Assembly: GCA_027946365.1 (NCBI GenBank)
Contig: JAPEUQ010000017.1
Span: forward strand, 434,001 to 498,000
Reading direction: 5' to 3'
Source of the DNA: Kalmusia sp. IMI 367209
Lineage: Eukaryota > Ascomycota > Dothideomycetes > Pleosporales > Didymosphaeriaceae
DNA: 64,000 bases
Made by a program: the position numbers and the translations under genes
Notes under the pieces: model-generated
What the model was told of the DNA's origin: nothing
Database searches by the model: none
Seen by the model: the letters and a program-made list of their open reading frames with translations, nothing else
Shown here: piece after piece, positions 1-11,418 of the stretch
Layout: the number at the start of each line of letters is the position of its first letter
Position numbering within the stretch: the first letter of the stretch is position 1

Positions 1-371
1 ATTGTCCATCTGCCTTGTCGATAGCGTCGGCCCATTTCGCACTAGCAAAGCTGATGCACTTTGAAGAAACGGGGAAGCAGGTCGATTTCGTGCCATCGGT
101 CGAGGTGACGACCAGACGAAGGTCTCCCTCGGGATCAATCATGGTGACCTCAGCAGGCGGGGTTTCGTCTTCCTCCTGCTCCTCGGTGATACTGTCGTCC
201 GTTGCGCTTTCGTTTGCAGAGCGACTTGAGTTCGCAACACTATCGTGGTCCTGGCGTGAGTTGGATGGCCCAGCCTAAGCGTTGGGAGTCGGTGTGATGC
301 TACTTTGCCCACGAGTTCCTGGACTTTCATCTGTTGGCTCCTCTTTGATTGGGGGGGTCGATAGTAGACAT
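1..371 (-). pseudogene. BTB/POZ-type protein, 5' part, probably broken
   Basis: The complement strand running off the left edge encodes the start of a fungal BTB/POZ-like domain: DPEGDLRLVV followed by FPVSSKCISFASAKWADAI, the pattern in which a first beta strand is followed by 'F.VSS..L..AS..W'. Upstream in the same frame is an acidic, Ser/Thr-rich leader. An ATG at 371-369 opens a plausible leader, but it is out of frame unless one base of the seven-G run at 351-357 is removed. Even then a TAG at 277-275 interrupts the frame between leader and domain. An in-frame ATG at 142-140 directly before the domain could still start a shorter protein. BTB proteins mediate dimerisation or Cullin-3 adaptor contacts. 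I infer a decayed or mis-sequenced 5' end. The rest of the gene lies outside the window, so an intact shorter gene remains possible. Confidence 0.5.
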
Positions 372-853
372 GGTTACGCTATTGATGAAATTCTGGTTAG
401 ATTGAGTACAGCACGAAGCTCTAGCTCTCCTAATATGGCCCTACAAGTTTGCTTACCCTAATCGCTTCCTACGGTAGTAACTGATTGCTACCTACCGACA
501 ATTTAAGTTCCTGTAAGTTGCTTGTCTACCCACCTGAGTAAATAGCAGTTATGCATCAAACCTTTGGAGGTATCGAAGTTTTCGTGAGTTGTGGACTTGA
601 AGTGGAGGGTAGCTTGGATTTCGTTGAAATTAGAATGTGCGAGAAATAGGTGAATGCAAGTGTAGGTTGCTTATCGGCTAGGTGAGTGAACGCGTTTTTC
701 ATACTGCAGACTAGGCAAAGACGCAACAAGTAAGAGAAACGTGCAAGAGTGTAAAAGGGAAGGGATTTGACAAAAAAGTATTCACAATATCACTAAGGGT
801 ATCACTGCCGGTCTCTAGCTTGAACAGAACGAAAAATATTCCTTTTTCTTACA
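372..853. other. Intergenic spacer
   Basis: This stretch is the upstream region of the BTB-like gene and the 3' flank of the receptor gene that ends at 854. It is moderately AT-rich. I see no open frame or RNA gene in it. Confidence 0.6.
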
Positions 854-2425
854 TCACGGTCTCCGCGGTGTAGTGGAAACTACAGGCGAGCTAACCGCAC
901 TCACGCTCGCCTCACTCGATCCACTACTCCTCACTCTCTGCCCCTTTGCACTTAAATCATCCATTGGCACCAACTGCTCCTCATCATTGTCGCCATGCCG
1001 CACTTCGAACGTCGTCGTATACGTAATCGCATTAACGTTCTTCGGAGCGTACGGGTCTTCACGCCCCACCCGACTACCACTCCGCACTTGCTTGATGCCC
1101 ACTTCTGAGAACGCCGGATCGATTGGTCCCATACTTGGCATAATATTGGTTCGTCGAGTTGTATGAGGAGCCCAGGACTTTGGGAAAGAGTCGCACGAGG
1201 ATGAGTCGGAGGGCAGGCATGCATGCGCAAATAATGCCAACATTTATCTCAATCGTGGACCAATTGGCCGCTTCTGCTTGGTCCCAGGTGGGGTTCGTAG
1301 ATTTTGCGAATGTGATCAGGGTTTGGAGGCGAATGATCGAGATGACGGTGACACTGAGCGACGAATTAGCCATGAGCAATGGGGAATATATATCTGCACT
1401 TACAATGTGCCCACGAAGAACATCAGGGCGACGCTGACTTTCTTCTTCCACGCCAATTTCAGTTGTGACACTTGCCAGAGCGGCAGCGCAAGCATCCAGA
1501 TGTCGATTGCGATGCTGATAACGGCATTGGCCCAACCAAGGGCGTTGATGTTAACGCATTTACCATCAAGGTGCTCACCATCCCACTTGTCCCAGTAATG
1601 ACTGATCGGCTGACATTGAAAAATGGCGGCGAATATAAAGGCCAGTCCGAACAGAATGTCGAACCCAATAGTTGCCCAGAGAAGTCGCTTGACTGGCCTC
1701 GCCGGAAAGATGCGCATGAAGAACAACAGTAGTGAGAGCTTCAGCATTGCCACATTGAAGAAATAAAGCACCTCCATGATGTAGAACCATTTGACAAAGG
1801 TGGTGATTGTGGCGAAGGATAATGTCCAGACATCTTTTCCAAGGCCATGACCAATCGTACCGATGTCCTGTGCAATTGTACTCGGGATGCCGCAAATCAG
1901 AGTCGCGAGGATCATGTAGTCGTCCCATCCCAACTCAGCCGCAGAGTAAACAGCTTTGAAAACGACACGTAGAAGAACGCAAGCTGCGGATATCACCCCC
2001 AGAATGATGTTGTTGAGCTTCAGCGACATGTTCTTGCTTCGGACAGGGGCGTGGCATAATGTGGATGTTGTGTTTTTTGTTGCTGCTCTATGGTTAATGG
2101 GTGACTAGAAATTGCACTTGATTTACGCACTGAGAGCCTGCTTCAACGTGCATGACTGTAGCACACACGTCTCAACCTTTGCATTTAGTTCTGCGTTCGT
2201 ACAGATACATGTCTGGTTGGTAAGTTGACATGGAGACGCGGCGATAGCTTCTGTGAGGCATGATAGCTAAGAGAACTGTGAGTTGGTTTCCCAAAGGCCA
2301 CATTGACTCGGACATACCGCACAAGAAGGCAATTGCGCAATTGCTGAAGACAAGTCCGACTCCTGTGCAAGCCCAAGCGGGGCCAGCGCCAGAAGCAGGA
2401 ACGATATGCTGGTTACGATCCTCAT
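854..2425 (-). CDS. CFEM-domain PTH11-type seven-transmembrane receptor
   Basis: Model of five exons (2425-2318, 2266-2131, 2085-1404, 1353-1135, 1073-854), 454 aa. Residues 1-21 are a signal peptide ([20 protein letters not shown]). Residues about 22-82 are a CFEM domain with the expected eight-cysteine spacing, recognisable in [20 protein letters not shown] short linker leads into a rhodopsin-like fungal integral membrane domain with [11 protein letters not shown] near its first loop and about seven hydrophobic segments. The tail is hydrophilic (about 65 aa). CFEM-PTH11 proteins are plasma-membrane receptors implicated in surface sensing and, in plant pathogens, in infection-structure formation. 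Introns 1-3 (51, 45 and 50 nt) have good donors and preserve frame exactly. The last intron (61 nt, 1074-1134) has a weaker GTATGG donor. If it is not spliced, the tail reads differently and stops at once. The start is chosen at the signal peptide rather than at an upstream weaker codon. Confidence 0.85.
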
Positions 2426-5400
2426 TGTACCCTTAAGCTGCCGCACTGCGGAGCGGGAGTCTCCAAAAGACGACAAGAGAGAGTTGATATGAAAAGGTCA
2501 CAATTTCCAGACGTTGGGAGGCACTGGCTGAAATGCCGGTAGAATACTAGTGACCCTTCGCAATGCATTAGATTAACACGAATCCACAACCGCCACCACG
2601 GCACCTTGGACAATTCGCTATATGCTTCCTTCACGTGAAACTTAGCGCTGATCGACTGTCAGGGACGGCAAGGGTATGGGACAAGCGATGCTCAAAGGCG
2701 TTCAATGCTCCACAAGGCGAGACCAGCGGAGTGGGCCGACGACTGACTCTGCTTCCCCATTTGAGCACGCCTGTCACTGCCTCCCGGGCCGAGTAAATTC
2801 TGCTAGGATGGGCTTGATAATTCAGGAGCGACGAGCCATTGGTTGAATTTCTCGTCTCAGCGCACACGGGCGAACTACCAAACAATGTCGGTTATTATAA
2901 CGAGCCGGTCAATGTCGGTTGGTCGTTTCAGTTAGTGGGGCCGCAGATAGCGTGCGCCTTCGAGGTACCGCTTGCTCTGACGGGCATGCTGCCCCGTTCA
3001 CGCATGCGCGTCAAATACTAGCCGCGGTAAAGTGTCGCGAGGGCATACCGTAGGAGACGGCCGATGGAACATGAAATTGGCAGGTCCTTGTGTCGCTATG
3101 TGGTAAGCCAAGCAGGCGCCCAGTACTTGCCGCGAACGAGTGTGCCGTAGATGAGCATGCAGGAAGAAGCAAGAGGGCGTTTGCATGCCACCACCTGGTA
3201 GGCGTTGAAACAGCCCACATGAATTGTCGTTATAGAGTTTACACAGTAGCCACCACCCTGCAGCATATCGCCGAGAGCGCACGGACCGGTGCTTAGCTCA
3301 TCCCTTCCCGCCGATGTCACGTTGCAGATCATCACGCACGATCTTCTGTCTCGGCAACACGAACCTATCCCACGCAGATCCTCCTCGCTACACATGCCTC
3401 TTACACGCGACCCCGTTCTGTGGTACACGATGAAGCCTGTCTTATAACCTCAACAATGGTTGAACTCCTCTATTGATCCAAACTATCACGCCAAAATGAG
3501 CTTACTGTTCCTGATACAGCCGGCTGATTCACGATTAAACGAACGCCGGAGATAGTTACTCCGACAAACTTTCCACTAACCATAGTCTCTATTGACCACG
3601 CCATACCAAAAGCTCACTGTGGTTCTCCGTGTCGACTTGATCCTACAAGTGCGTTGTAGAGCAAATGCTATTGATCAATAAACGCCTGATGTTTCTACGA
3701 CTATTTTTGCCCGTTTGTCAAAGTATTCACGCACGCCTCAATGAATGAAGCAGATCTAATAAGTCTAAGAAAGACGTCTTCCACAAGCAACGGAAGTCCG
3801 CGGAAGAGATGGACTCTACGTATCCGGATCCCTATCGTGCGCTGTTTTGGACAGTCCAGGAGATAATTATTTGGAAAGTTTCTCTTAGAGAACTTGATAA
3901 TCCCTCCACCCACTCGATGTTGTCACAGACATCAACTGGCAATCACCCTGCACGAGTCATGCCGTGGAGAACCATTATCCGTTCGCGCACATCTCCCCAC
4001 TGAAAGACTACACGGCGAACTTCACCGACAACATTACGCGAGAAGCTTTCGTATGCCAGCAGCCACGTGCGACTTCCCACATCGCTTCAAAATTTACTTT
4101 CCATAGCGCGGGCCCCCTGACCCTAGCTTCGCGCGTATTCCCCTTCCGGTCTGGGGCCCCTTACCTTGGCTCCATATCGAGTTTTGACCTCGATAGCCGA
4201 CGTCGACCTGGCACAAAACCCACTTCAAACCTCCTGCAAACAGGGACTGTCTGGGTCGGCAGATGCGCCAGCCCTATAGCGAGACCCGGGCAATCTCCCG
4301 TCTGGCCGAAGTTGCCGACTCCATAGTCCATACCATTCTTCAACGAACGAACGATTTGAGAAACACACGCCTATTGAGGTATCACGGAGTGACCACCGAT
4401 GACTAGAATGTTTGCATAGAGTCTTACCATCGACCGCATTTGTCGACTGGATGTTGAAGCTGTCAAGTTTTGTCCATTGCACCTCCTTGCTCCGACGCTT
4501 CCATCGAGCCGAGCTAGAACTTAGCTTGACATCCACAGTTACGGATCTCGGAAACATGTCTAAAACGAACTGCACCCGGTCGCAGACTATGACTGTCTCC
4601 AACGTTATCATGCATAGGGTTATACCTGCCCAACGCCACTTATAATCTCTCGTGCCATTTTCGCCCTAAGGGTTGCCTGAGAAGCAACGCGCTTCTAGAG
4701 CCATGAGGTTCTCGCTAAACGACTTTACAACGGATCGTTGGGAAATAGCACACCTACAGCGACTGCCCATACACCAGCGACTTTTTAGCCTCGCCATCAA
4801 TCTCTTGTCCACGCAACACGTGCTCAGCTATCACCAAGTCTCGACATCAATTTGCATCAGGCGTCGTCATCCCATCTCACCGTCGCCTGGAGGGCAAACC
4901 AAGATCGTTTTAACACTCCTTTAGACTCATAAAAGGCCTTTTTCGTTTCAATATTGATAAACCGCAACTCTCCGTATTTACCCGCGTCCATGCGCCTTTC
5001 CATCATACGTAGAAGAAAGAAGCCTTCGCTACCATGTTCGTCTACTCGTCTTAAGCCTACTTACACCTTTAACCAAAAATGAAACTCATTTCAGGTTATA
5101 TTCTTAACTTAACAACGGCCTAACTTTAAAAGTCATATCGATCAACTCTCACCTCATACGCTCATGGAGCATATCAAACAAAGGCAGGCCTGAATTGCCT
5201 GACTGCTCTCGAACTCCCTGATCACCAGTCTTTGCGGAGCCCGCCCGAATGCACTCGATCAAAGCGCCCAATCAAAGCGTTGTCCCCGTATCTTCCATAT
5301 TTGCGAAGGATGTAGATCCGCAGAATGAATGTTCGATGGCAGCTTTACATCGTATAGAAGTACACGAAACTCATAGATGCATAGGATCCCTTATTGCAAG

Positions 5401-5621
5401 ATTCGGTATCAATACCTAATTGAGACCCACCGTCGTACTTTTGCGCATTCGCATGTCAAATTAGTGTACAGAACCCCAGCCACTTGCTCTCAAAGTGCAG
5501 CTTCCTTCCACGTCCCGCGCCGCTCGAAGAATAATACAAGGTGCACCAAATCGCCGCCAAAATCCAAAGACGAGGGTCAGGGAAGAAAAAAGGTGTCGTG
5601 GGACGGTGGGTAATTACCTTA
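2426..5621. other. Gene-poor intergenic region, 3.2 kb
   Basis: It contains only short open frames without recognisable domains on either strand, no tRNA-like cloverleaf that I could find and no inverted terminal repeats that I could see. The first few hundred bases next to 2425 should hold the receptor promoter. The last few hundred are the 3' end of the U2AF gene. It may hold decayed sequence or a long non-coding transcript, but nothing in it can be supported. Confidence 0.5.
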
Positions 5622-7524
5622 TTACCAAGCCTCAACATCAAAGCCTTCTTCCGAAAACTCAGTAGCCAAAACGGTTCTCCTCGAGAATTGTCGACCAGCA
5701 AGCGCCTTGATTGCAACTTGCGCCTTGTCCGCGTCTTCGTACTTGATGTAGATCTTGCCAACGCCAGCGCTAGATCGAACACCTGCGGGACGGGGAATCT
5801 TGACCTCGACGATGGTACCATATTTCGAACACTCCTCTTCGACATCTTCTTTGATTTCTGGAACATGTTAGCAGGTAGAGGGGGCTAGGAAAGAAGAACG
5901 TACCCTCGTAATCTTCGTCATTGAGAAGCTCGTCCGGAGTCACCATGTTCATCAAGCAAACGACACGGCTCTTCTCGCGATTGGCTTCAGCATTGGAGCC
6001 CGCTAGCATGGAGATGGCACCCACGCCCCCGTCAATGGCGATCTGTTGTTGCACACCGACGGTAGCACGGCTGACCTTGAGGGTGCCCTCGCCAAGCGGA
6101 ATGGAGTTCAAGCCTTCGATGACATGCTCGACGATTTCAGGGTCAACGTACTCGCAGAAGGCGATACCCTGTGTCATATGTTAGAATATCATTTAAAATA
6201 GATAATGTCAAGGTACTTACGCGATGCTGCTCGGTGCTTATTTCCTTGACCAAGACAAATGCTTTGAGTGCGCCAAAGGTCTCCACAAGCTCACGCACTT
6301 GTTCCTCCTCAACATAGGTAGGGATGTTAGTGATGCTCAGCTTATTGGGGCTGTCCACGACGTTCGATGAGACGCCTTCGCCAGGTGCAGCGGTCTTGTC
6401 TGCAATTGGAGTGATGTAGTCCTTCGGTCGTCGAATAGATAGACCTGCTCTGTCAGGGCCCCCAGTCCCGTTATCTTGCATAGACACATCCCGCATAGCA
6501 ATATTGTCCATAGCTAGAGCTACCGTTGCGTCTTCAGCGGTCTTGAACTGGACCAGCGCATACTCGCGGTTGCTTGAAATCTGGGCACTTGAACAGGGAT
6601 CGTGGCCTGACACAACATTGAGACCGTTCAACTGCAGATTGAAAAACTCGACAATCTCTTCTGAGGTGGCGTCGTGCGGAATGTTGTAGACAAATAGACG
6701 CCTCGCTTGTAGCGCGTTCGTTGGCAACAGACCTGAGGTAGATGCAGTGCCGGTCGTTGGGCTCACAAAGGCAGCGAGTTTGGACGGATCCATGGGGGCA
6801 GCGCGAGGAGCTCCAGGTAGCGGGAACTGACCAGACAGCTTAGCTTGCTCGGCCGTGATGTTATCATAGCCCGCCGGTTTGATATCCCATTGTGTCATTC
6901 GGCGCGGATGGTTCAAAATCGACACGAAGCTGGTCAGGTCGGGGGTCGGCTCGCGTTTCTTGTATGGAGGCGACGCAGACTTCTGCCTCCTATCACGTCC
7001 ACCGCCAAAGCCACCACCATCCCGTCGCCCACCTCCGCCTCCACCTCCACGTCCGCGATCCTCGAAGTCTCGGTCGTTCCTTTCCCGACGATGGCTACCA
7101 CGGTCATCGTCACGATCGTGTCGCGGCCGATCGCGCCTGGAGTAAGAGTCGCCCCAATTGCGGTCGTCGCGTCGCTCTCGACGGGCGTATGTGTTTTCGC
7201 GCTCGCGCTCACGATAGTCGCGGCTGGAAGAGTAGGTGTCGACCTCGTAGTCACGGCGCGAGCTATGGCGGGGAGAACGCGAACGATGGCGGCGCCGATC
7301 ATCTCGGTCGCCTCGACCACGGTCGCGATCTCGGCGGTCGTCCCTTGAGGACTGCGTTGTTAGGTCCTGTCGCCTGGTGCGGATGGGGAGCACACTCACA
7401 TAATCTCGTCCTCCACCTGAGCGCCCTCCGTCTGCTGTAGTTAGTATGTATTCTTGATACTGTACACCAGTCAGTCTGTGTACTGATAGACAGGCTTACC
7501 TCGGGAATAACCGTCGCCGTTCAT
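5622..7524 (-). CDS. U2 snRNP auxiliary factor, large subunit (U2AF65 type)
   Basis: Five exons (7524-7500, 7431-7400, 7351-6221, 6168-5904, 5857-5622), 562 aa. The protein binds the polypyrimidine tract at 3' splice sites and recruits U2 snRNP in the nucleus. Order of parts: an Arg/Ser/Asp-rich RS region with a six-glycine run (about 20-150); a U2AF-ligand motif around TQWDIKPAGYDNITAEQAK whose Trp contacts the small subunit; RRM1 starting at RRLFVYNIPHDATSEEIVEFF; RRM2 starting at KLSITNIPTYVEEEQVRELV; and a C-terminal UHM with VVCLMNMVTPDELL and a last strand ending ATEFSEEGFDVEAW. The true start lies in a 25-nt first exon: a longer apparent start at 7399 reads through intron 2. All junctions restore frame (introns 68, 48, 52 and 46 nt). 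It shares a 360-bp divergent promoter with OGG1. Length and domain order are normal for filamentous fungi. Confidence 0.95.
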
Positions 7525-7884
7525 GTTGGGTAGCTCTTGCGCGCGGAGAAGGAGTGGAACAGTCGCGGCACGCGCAGCTGTTTGGTGGAAGTGGGCTTAG
7601 CACGTACAGCTGCGAATCAGCCGGGGCGAACGAAAAGAGGGAGTGTATATGCGACGGTCTCAGCGAAGAGAGTCGGCTAAGAGAGCGATGCTGTTGCAGT
7701 GGAGAGAGGCTGCCGTCGTTGATTATGTGTTCGAGGCGCTGTAGTGAAGAAAGTACGAAGGGGAGCAACTAGTGGCCTTGGCGCGTACCATCCCTGCCAC
7801 CCTGCGCGTCTACTTCGAGTTTACTTGTTCCCTCATTACTCAGTACTGCCAATTCACTCATACAGCACTCGTCGCCCAGGAAAT
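7525..7884. promoter_or_regulatory. Divergent promoter between U2AF large subunit and OGG1
   Basis: 360 bp lie between the two outward-facing start codons (7524 on the complement, 7885 on the forward strand). Both promoters must sit here. I see no unambiguous TATA box. Confidence 0.7.
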
Positions 7885-9166
7885 ATGGCTGTAAGAGCTG
7901 CAGAGTGGCACAAGCTACCGATAGCGCTCACAGAGCTCTGTATAAACACTACCCTGCGCTGCGGCCAGTCGTTCAGGTACACCAACTCACTCGTTCACCG
8001 TAACCATAGCTGACAGAACCTCGAGATGGCGAAAGTCCGCAGAAGATGAATGGTCAATGGCGCTACATGGTCGCATACTGTCCTTTCGCCAGGATGCCAC
8101 CCACCTCCACTATCGCGCAATACATCCCTCCGCACTCCCAACCCCCCCTCCTTCGAACGCGCCCTCGGTTGCGCCTTCGGTCGCATCAGACGAGGATGAT
8201 ACTCTCGCACTTGTACAGCACTACTTAAACCTCGAGCCTAATCTAGCGCACTTGTACGAACAATGGGCGTCCGCAGACGCAAATTTCAAGAAGAGAGCGC
8301 CCAAGTTCACCGGCATACGTATCCTGCGACAAGACCCGTGGGAGGCATTAATAGGATTCATTTGCAGTTCGAACAACAACATTAGTCGCATCTCAGGCAT
8401 GGTTCATAATCTATGCAAACATTACGGGCCGCTCATTGGGCATATCAACGATGAGCCATACCACGACTTCCCAACGCCAGAAGCACTGGCAGACCCAAAA
8501 GTAGAGGCGCATTTGAAGGAGCTAGGATTTGGTTACAGGGCGAAGTACATCGCGAAGACCGCGCGAATCGTCGCAGAGGAGAAAGGGTTGACTTGGCTGG
8601 AAAAGCTATGCAATCCTGAGAGTCCTGTGTTCGGGAAGGAGCCGATGCCTGCTGGCGAACTTGTCGAGGGCGGGCGCGAAGGATACCGCAACGCGCATGA
8701 GGAACTTCTTGCGCTTCACGGTGTAGGACCGAAGGTAGCCGACTGCGTGTGCTTAATGGGGCTCGGCTGGTCCGAGTCGGTCCCTGTTGACACACACGTT
8801 TGGCAGATAGCACAGCGCGACTACAAGTTCGGCAAGGGCAAGCACAGCAGCTTGACGGCCGCGACGTATGTAGCCGTAGCGAACCGATTCCGCGATCTCT
8901 GGGGCAAGGAAGCCGGTTGGGCGCATTCAGTGCTGTTTACAGCCGATCTGAAAGCCTTCTCGGAGCGAGTGCTTGCAAAGACTGAAGCCAAGGAGGGAGT
9001 GGTCACAGTAAAACAGGAAGAAGATGGCTCTGAGAGAATTGAAGAGGTGAAGAGAGTAGAGACGATTAAGAGAAAGAGGGTTAAGAAGGAAGTGGATGAG
9101 CCCGAACGTGAGGTTGTTGAGGTCAAAGAGGTTGTCAAGCGCAGTAAACGGCGGAAGGCTAGGTAG
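7885..9166 (+). CDS. OGG1: 8-oxoguanine DNA glycosylase/AP lyase
   Basis: Two exons (7885-7976, 8026-9166; 49-nt intron), 410 aa. It removes 8-oxoguanine opposite cytosine and nicks the abasic site (base excision repair, nucleus and possibly mitochondria). Exon 1 supplies the N-terminal signature LRCGQSFRWRKS across the junction. The helix-hairpin-helix and catalytic segment is HGVGPKVADCVCLMGLGW, with Lys267 as the Schiff-base nucleophile and Asp286 in VPVDTHVWQIAQRDY as the proton shuttle, both present. The domain ends near residue 335. A tail of about 75 residues follows, alternating acidic and Lys/Arg-rich blocks and ending KRSKRRKAR, a likely nuclear localisation signal. The start is fixed by ATG at 7885, since the family's N-terminal residues follow it directly. 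It is divergent from the U2AF gene. Confidence 0.95.
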
Positions 9167-9416
9167 CGGCATCTCAGAAATTACGCCTACCAACTCGCAC
9201 ATTAAGAGGCTTGTGCAGTCTCACTCCTACAAGAACCTAATAGTCAAATCGATGCATGCTGATCCAGGGTCGATGATTCATATTTCTTCTCATATATCAA
9301 ATTGCTGCAAGGCTAGATTATCTGAGATTGGGAAACCCGCCCCTGGTATCCGAATGTCTCTTGTCAAAGAAACCACTATGGCACCTTGTCATTGTTCTCT
9401 GTCCATCACAGCCGCC

Positions 9417-10877
9417 TCACGTCCCTCTGTTGGCCGGGCCCGTGGGGACGACATCCGTAGGCGACAGAATTTCAGACGGTCTTGGTGTGGAAGGCTTGTG
9501 CGAAGCCGTATACCACTTGCTCTTTGACTTCGACAACGACAACGAAATCGGCTCAATCATCACCGTCGGCATCTCCGATGCGATGGATGACAGTGTCGAG
9601 ATCCATTTGCTATTGCTGGTCGTGATAGCAGGTTCCGCCCTCTCTGTCCACGTCCGTGGATCGTCGGTCGGCGCTCCAGGCAAGCTCGTCCACCACTCCG
9701 GATCCGTACCGTGTCTAGGCGTGTACGTGCTCCAGATATTGGTGTTTTGCGATCCGGGGTTAGGTAGCGTAGTCCAGCACTCGTCAGAGCAGTGCTTGCC
9801 TGTGGCAATTGTGCTACTGGGTGGGCTGCGCTGTTTGGGTGGCTGGGCGGTCGGCGTGGGAGAGGAGGTTATGAGTGTTATTTTCGTAAGAGTAGTCCAC
9901 CAGAGGGAATCGGTGGAAGGGCTAGATGGAGGGTCGTCGCTCGAGCTGGAACTCGAGCTGGAAAACAGGGTTGAGGTCGAGCTAGAAGTAGTAATACCGA
10001 TCGAGCTTGGGCTTGAGATGAAATTCGAGCTTGACGTCCAGCTATACGTTGTGTTCCCACTCGAAGTAGAGACCGTACCCTGCGTGCTAAGCGTAGTCGT
10101 AATAGGCACCGTGACCAACCTCGTAGAACTCGACGTCCTCGTTACGACAGACGTACTGTTCGGCGGATCGAGTTGCTGTACCGGCCATGGGCACCTAGTT
10201 CACAGTCAGATCCACCCTAATCCCATACTACGCATTCCTATCCCTCTGTGGCACCTTTGCACTCACCATTTCGCAAAATCCGGTGGAATCTCATACAATG
10301 CATCATCACATCTCCCATCTAATTTCCCGTAGTTACAGCACTCGTTGTCCTTGCAAAGCACTACGTCAGTAACATTGAGGAAGTGTCCGGGCTCCGTCGA
10401 CACAGCCGCGCACCAACCGCAGAGCCAGCGGCCGTCAATGGGCACAGTGACGTTTCCAGTTGAGCAGTGGCAGTGCGGGTCGCACGTGGTACTCGGGTCT
10501 GGAGGAGGGGGCTGAGATGTTGTCTTTGACGGGGATGATGACGTGGAGTCAGAGGTCGAGCTGGAGGTGGGAATTGGGGCTGGGATGTAAGAGACTGAAG
10601 ATGAAGTCGTCGGGAATAGAGTAGGTGTAGAACTGTTGTCTGACGAGGATGAAGAAGTGGTGTATGATCTGGGTGTTGGTGAGAGGGAGGCTGTGTTGTT
10701 GGACGAAGGTAAATCATCCTCCTTACGCTTCGTTCGAATCAGTCGATTCAAGTACGATATTTTTTCTTCGGACAAGAAACTCACCTTGACTAACGCTTTT
10801 CTATTATTTTCTGGCTTCTCGGCTCCGATAACACAGCTGCTTAGCAGCACCGCGGGGAGGATGTACAAGACATGCAT
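9417..10877 (-). CDS. Secreted or surface Ser/Thr-rich protein with a Cys-rich segment
   Basis: Two exons (10877-10267, 10194-9417; 72-nt intron with a CTGAC branch site), 462 aa. It begins with a signal peptide (MHVLYILPAVLLSSCVIGA). A Ser/Thr/Pro-rich stretch follows, then a compact Cys-rich region (TTCDPHCHC ... RWLCGWC ... LCKDNECCNYGKLDGRC) and, after the intron, a long Ser/Thr-rich mucin-like part containing two SLWWTT/EWWTSLPG-like tryptophan motifs. The composition predicts heavy O-glycosylation and a cell-wall or extracellular location. I do not recognise the family. An optional in-frame 57-nt intron (10784-10728, GTGAGT...AAG) cannot be decided from sequence, so the protein may be 443 aa. 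There is no clear GPI signal: the C-terminus is charged (PTGPANRGT). Confidence 0.7.
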
Positions 10878-11418
10878 ATTGCTTTCGTATCCTTCAAGGG
10901 CAGAAATTATCACTTGAGGGAATTCGTGGAGTCGAAGCCGAAGAATGATTTTGTCCGACTATATAGCGTCATTGCTGTGTTCGAGATTGCGGTATCGGGT
11001 CGCCGGATCCGTCGACAACAACAAACGGACCCTAAGAGGGGTGTCCGGTGTTTTATCATAGTAATTTTGTACTGCACTGTACTCTTACACGCTTGACCGA
11101 CTTAGAAAGCTCTCAAGATTCTTTAGCGAATCAGAGAATGCTATATTGCGAGGCAGTGAGTATGGGTTGTAGGGAGATGACGTAATGGTCAATTCACAAA
11201 GACCGTGAAATAGAACGTAGATACAGCGGCTAAACAAGTACTGGAAAGCAGAGTAAAAGACAGCATAACAAACACATAAAGGGTATTCGCATTGAACTAC
11301 AAGGACAGAGCTCCTCGAAACGCCACTACCTGGGAGGAAACGAGCGCCATACCCTTCTATGCCCCCTATATCAAGCCCGTATCATACACCCGTCTTAACC
11401 TCTCACCGAAATCCCTAT
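10878..11418. other. Intergenic spacer
   Basis: This is the promoter of the Ser/Thr-rich secreted protein (complement strand) plus the 3' flank of the dehydrogenase gene. No gene was seen. Confidence 0.6.

Noticed and set aside
2426..5621. Transposon or RIP-mutated repeat in the gene-poor stretch
   Set aside because: No transposase motif, terminal repeat or strong TA bias could be seen. It stays an unassigned spacer.
6845..7440. Two overlapping forward open frames of 167 and 182 codons
   Set aside because: Antisense of the Arg/Ser/Asp-rich RS domain of U2AF, whose codon bias keeps other frames open.
9328..10332. 334-codon open frame on the forward strand opposite the Ser/Thr-rich secreted protein
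   Set aside because: It is a compositional mirror of the repetitive Ser/Thr codons. It has Glu/Leu/Val runs, no domain and a non-coding-like start. The complement strand has signal peptide, intron and Cys pattern.
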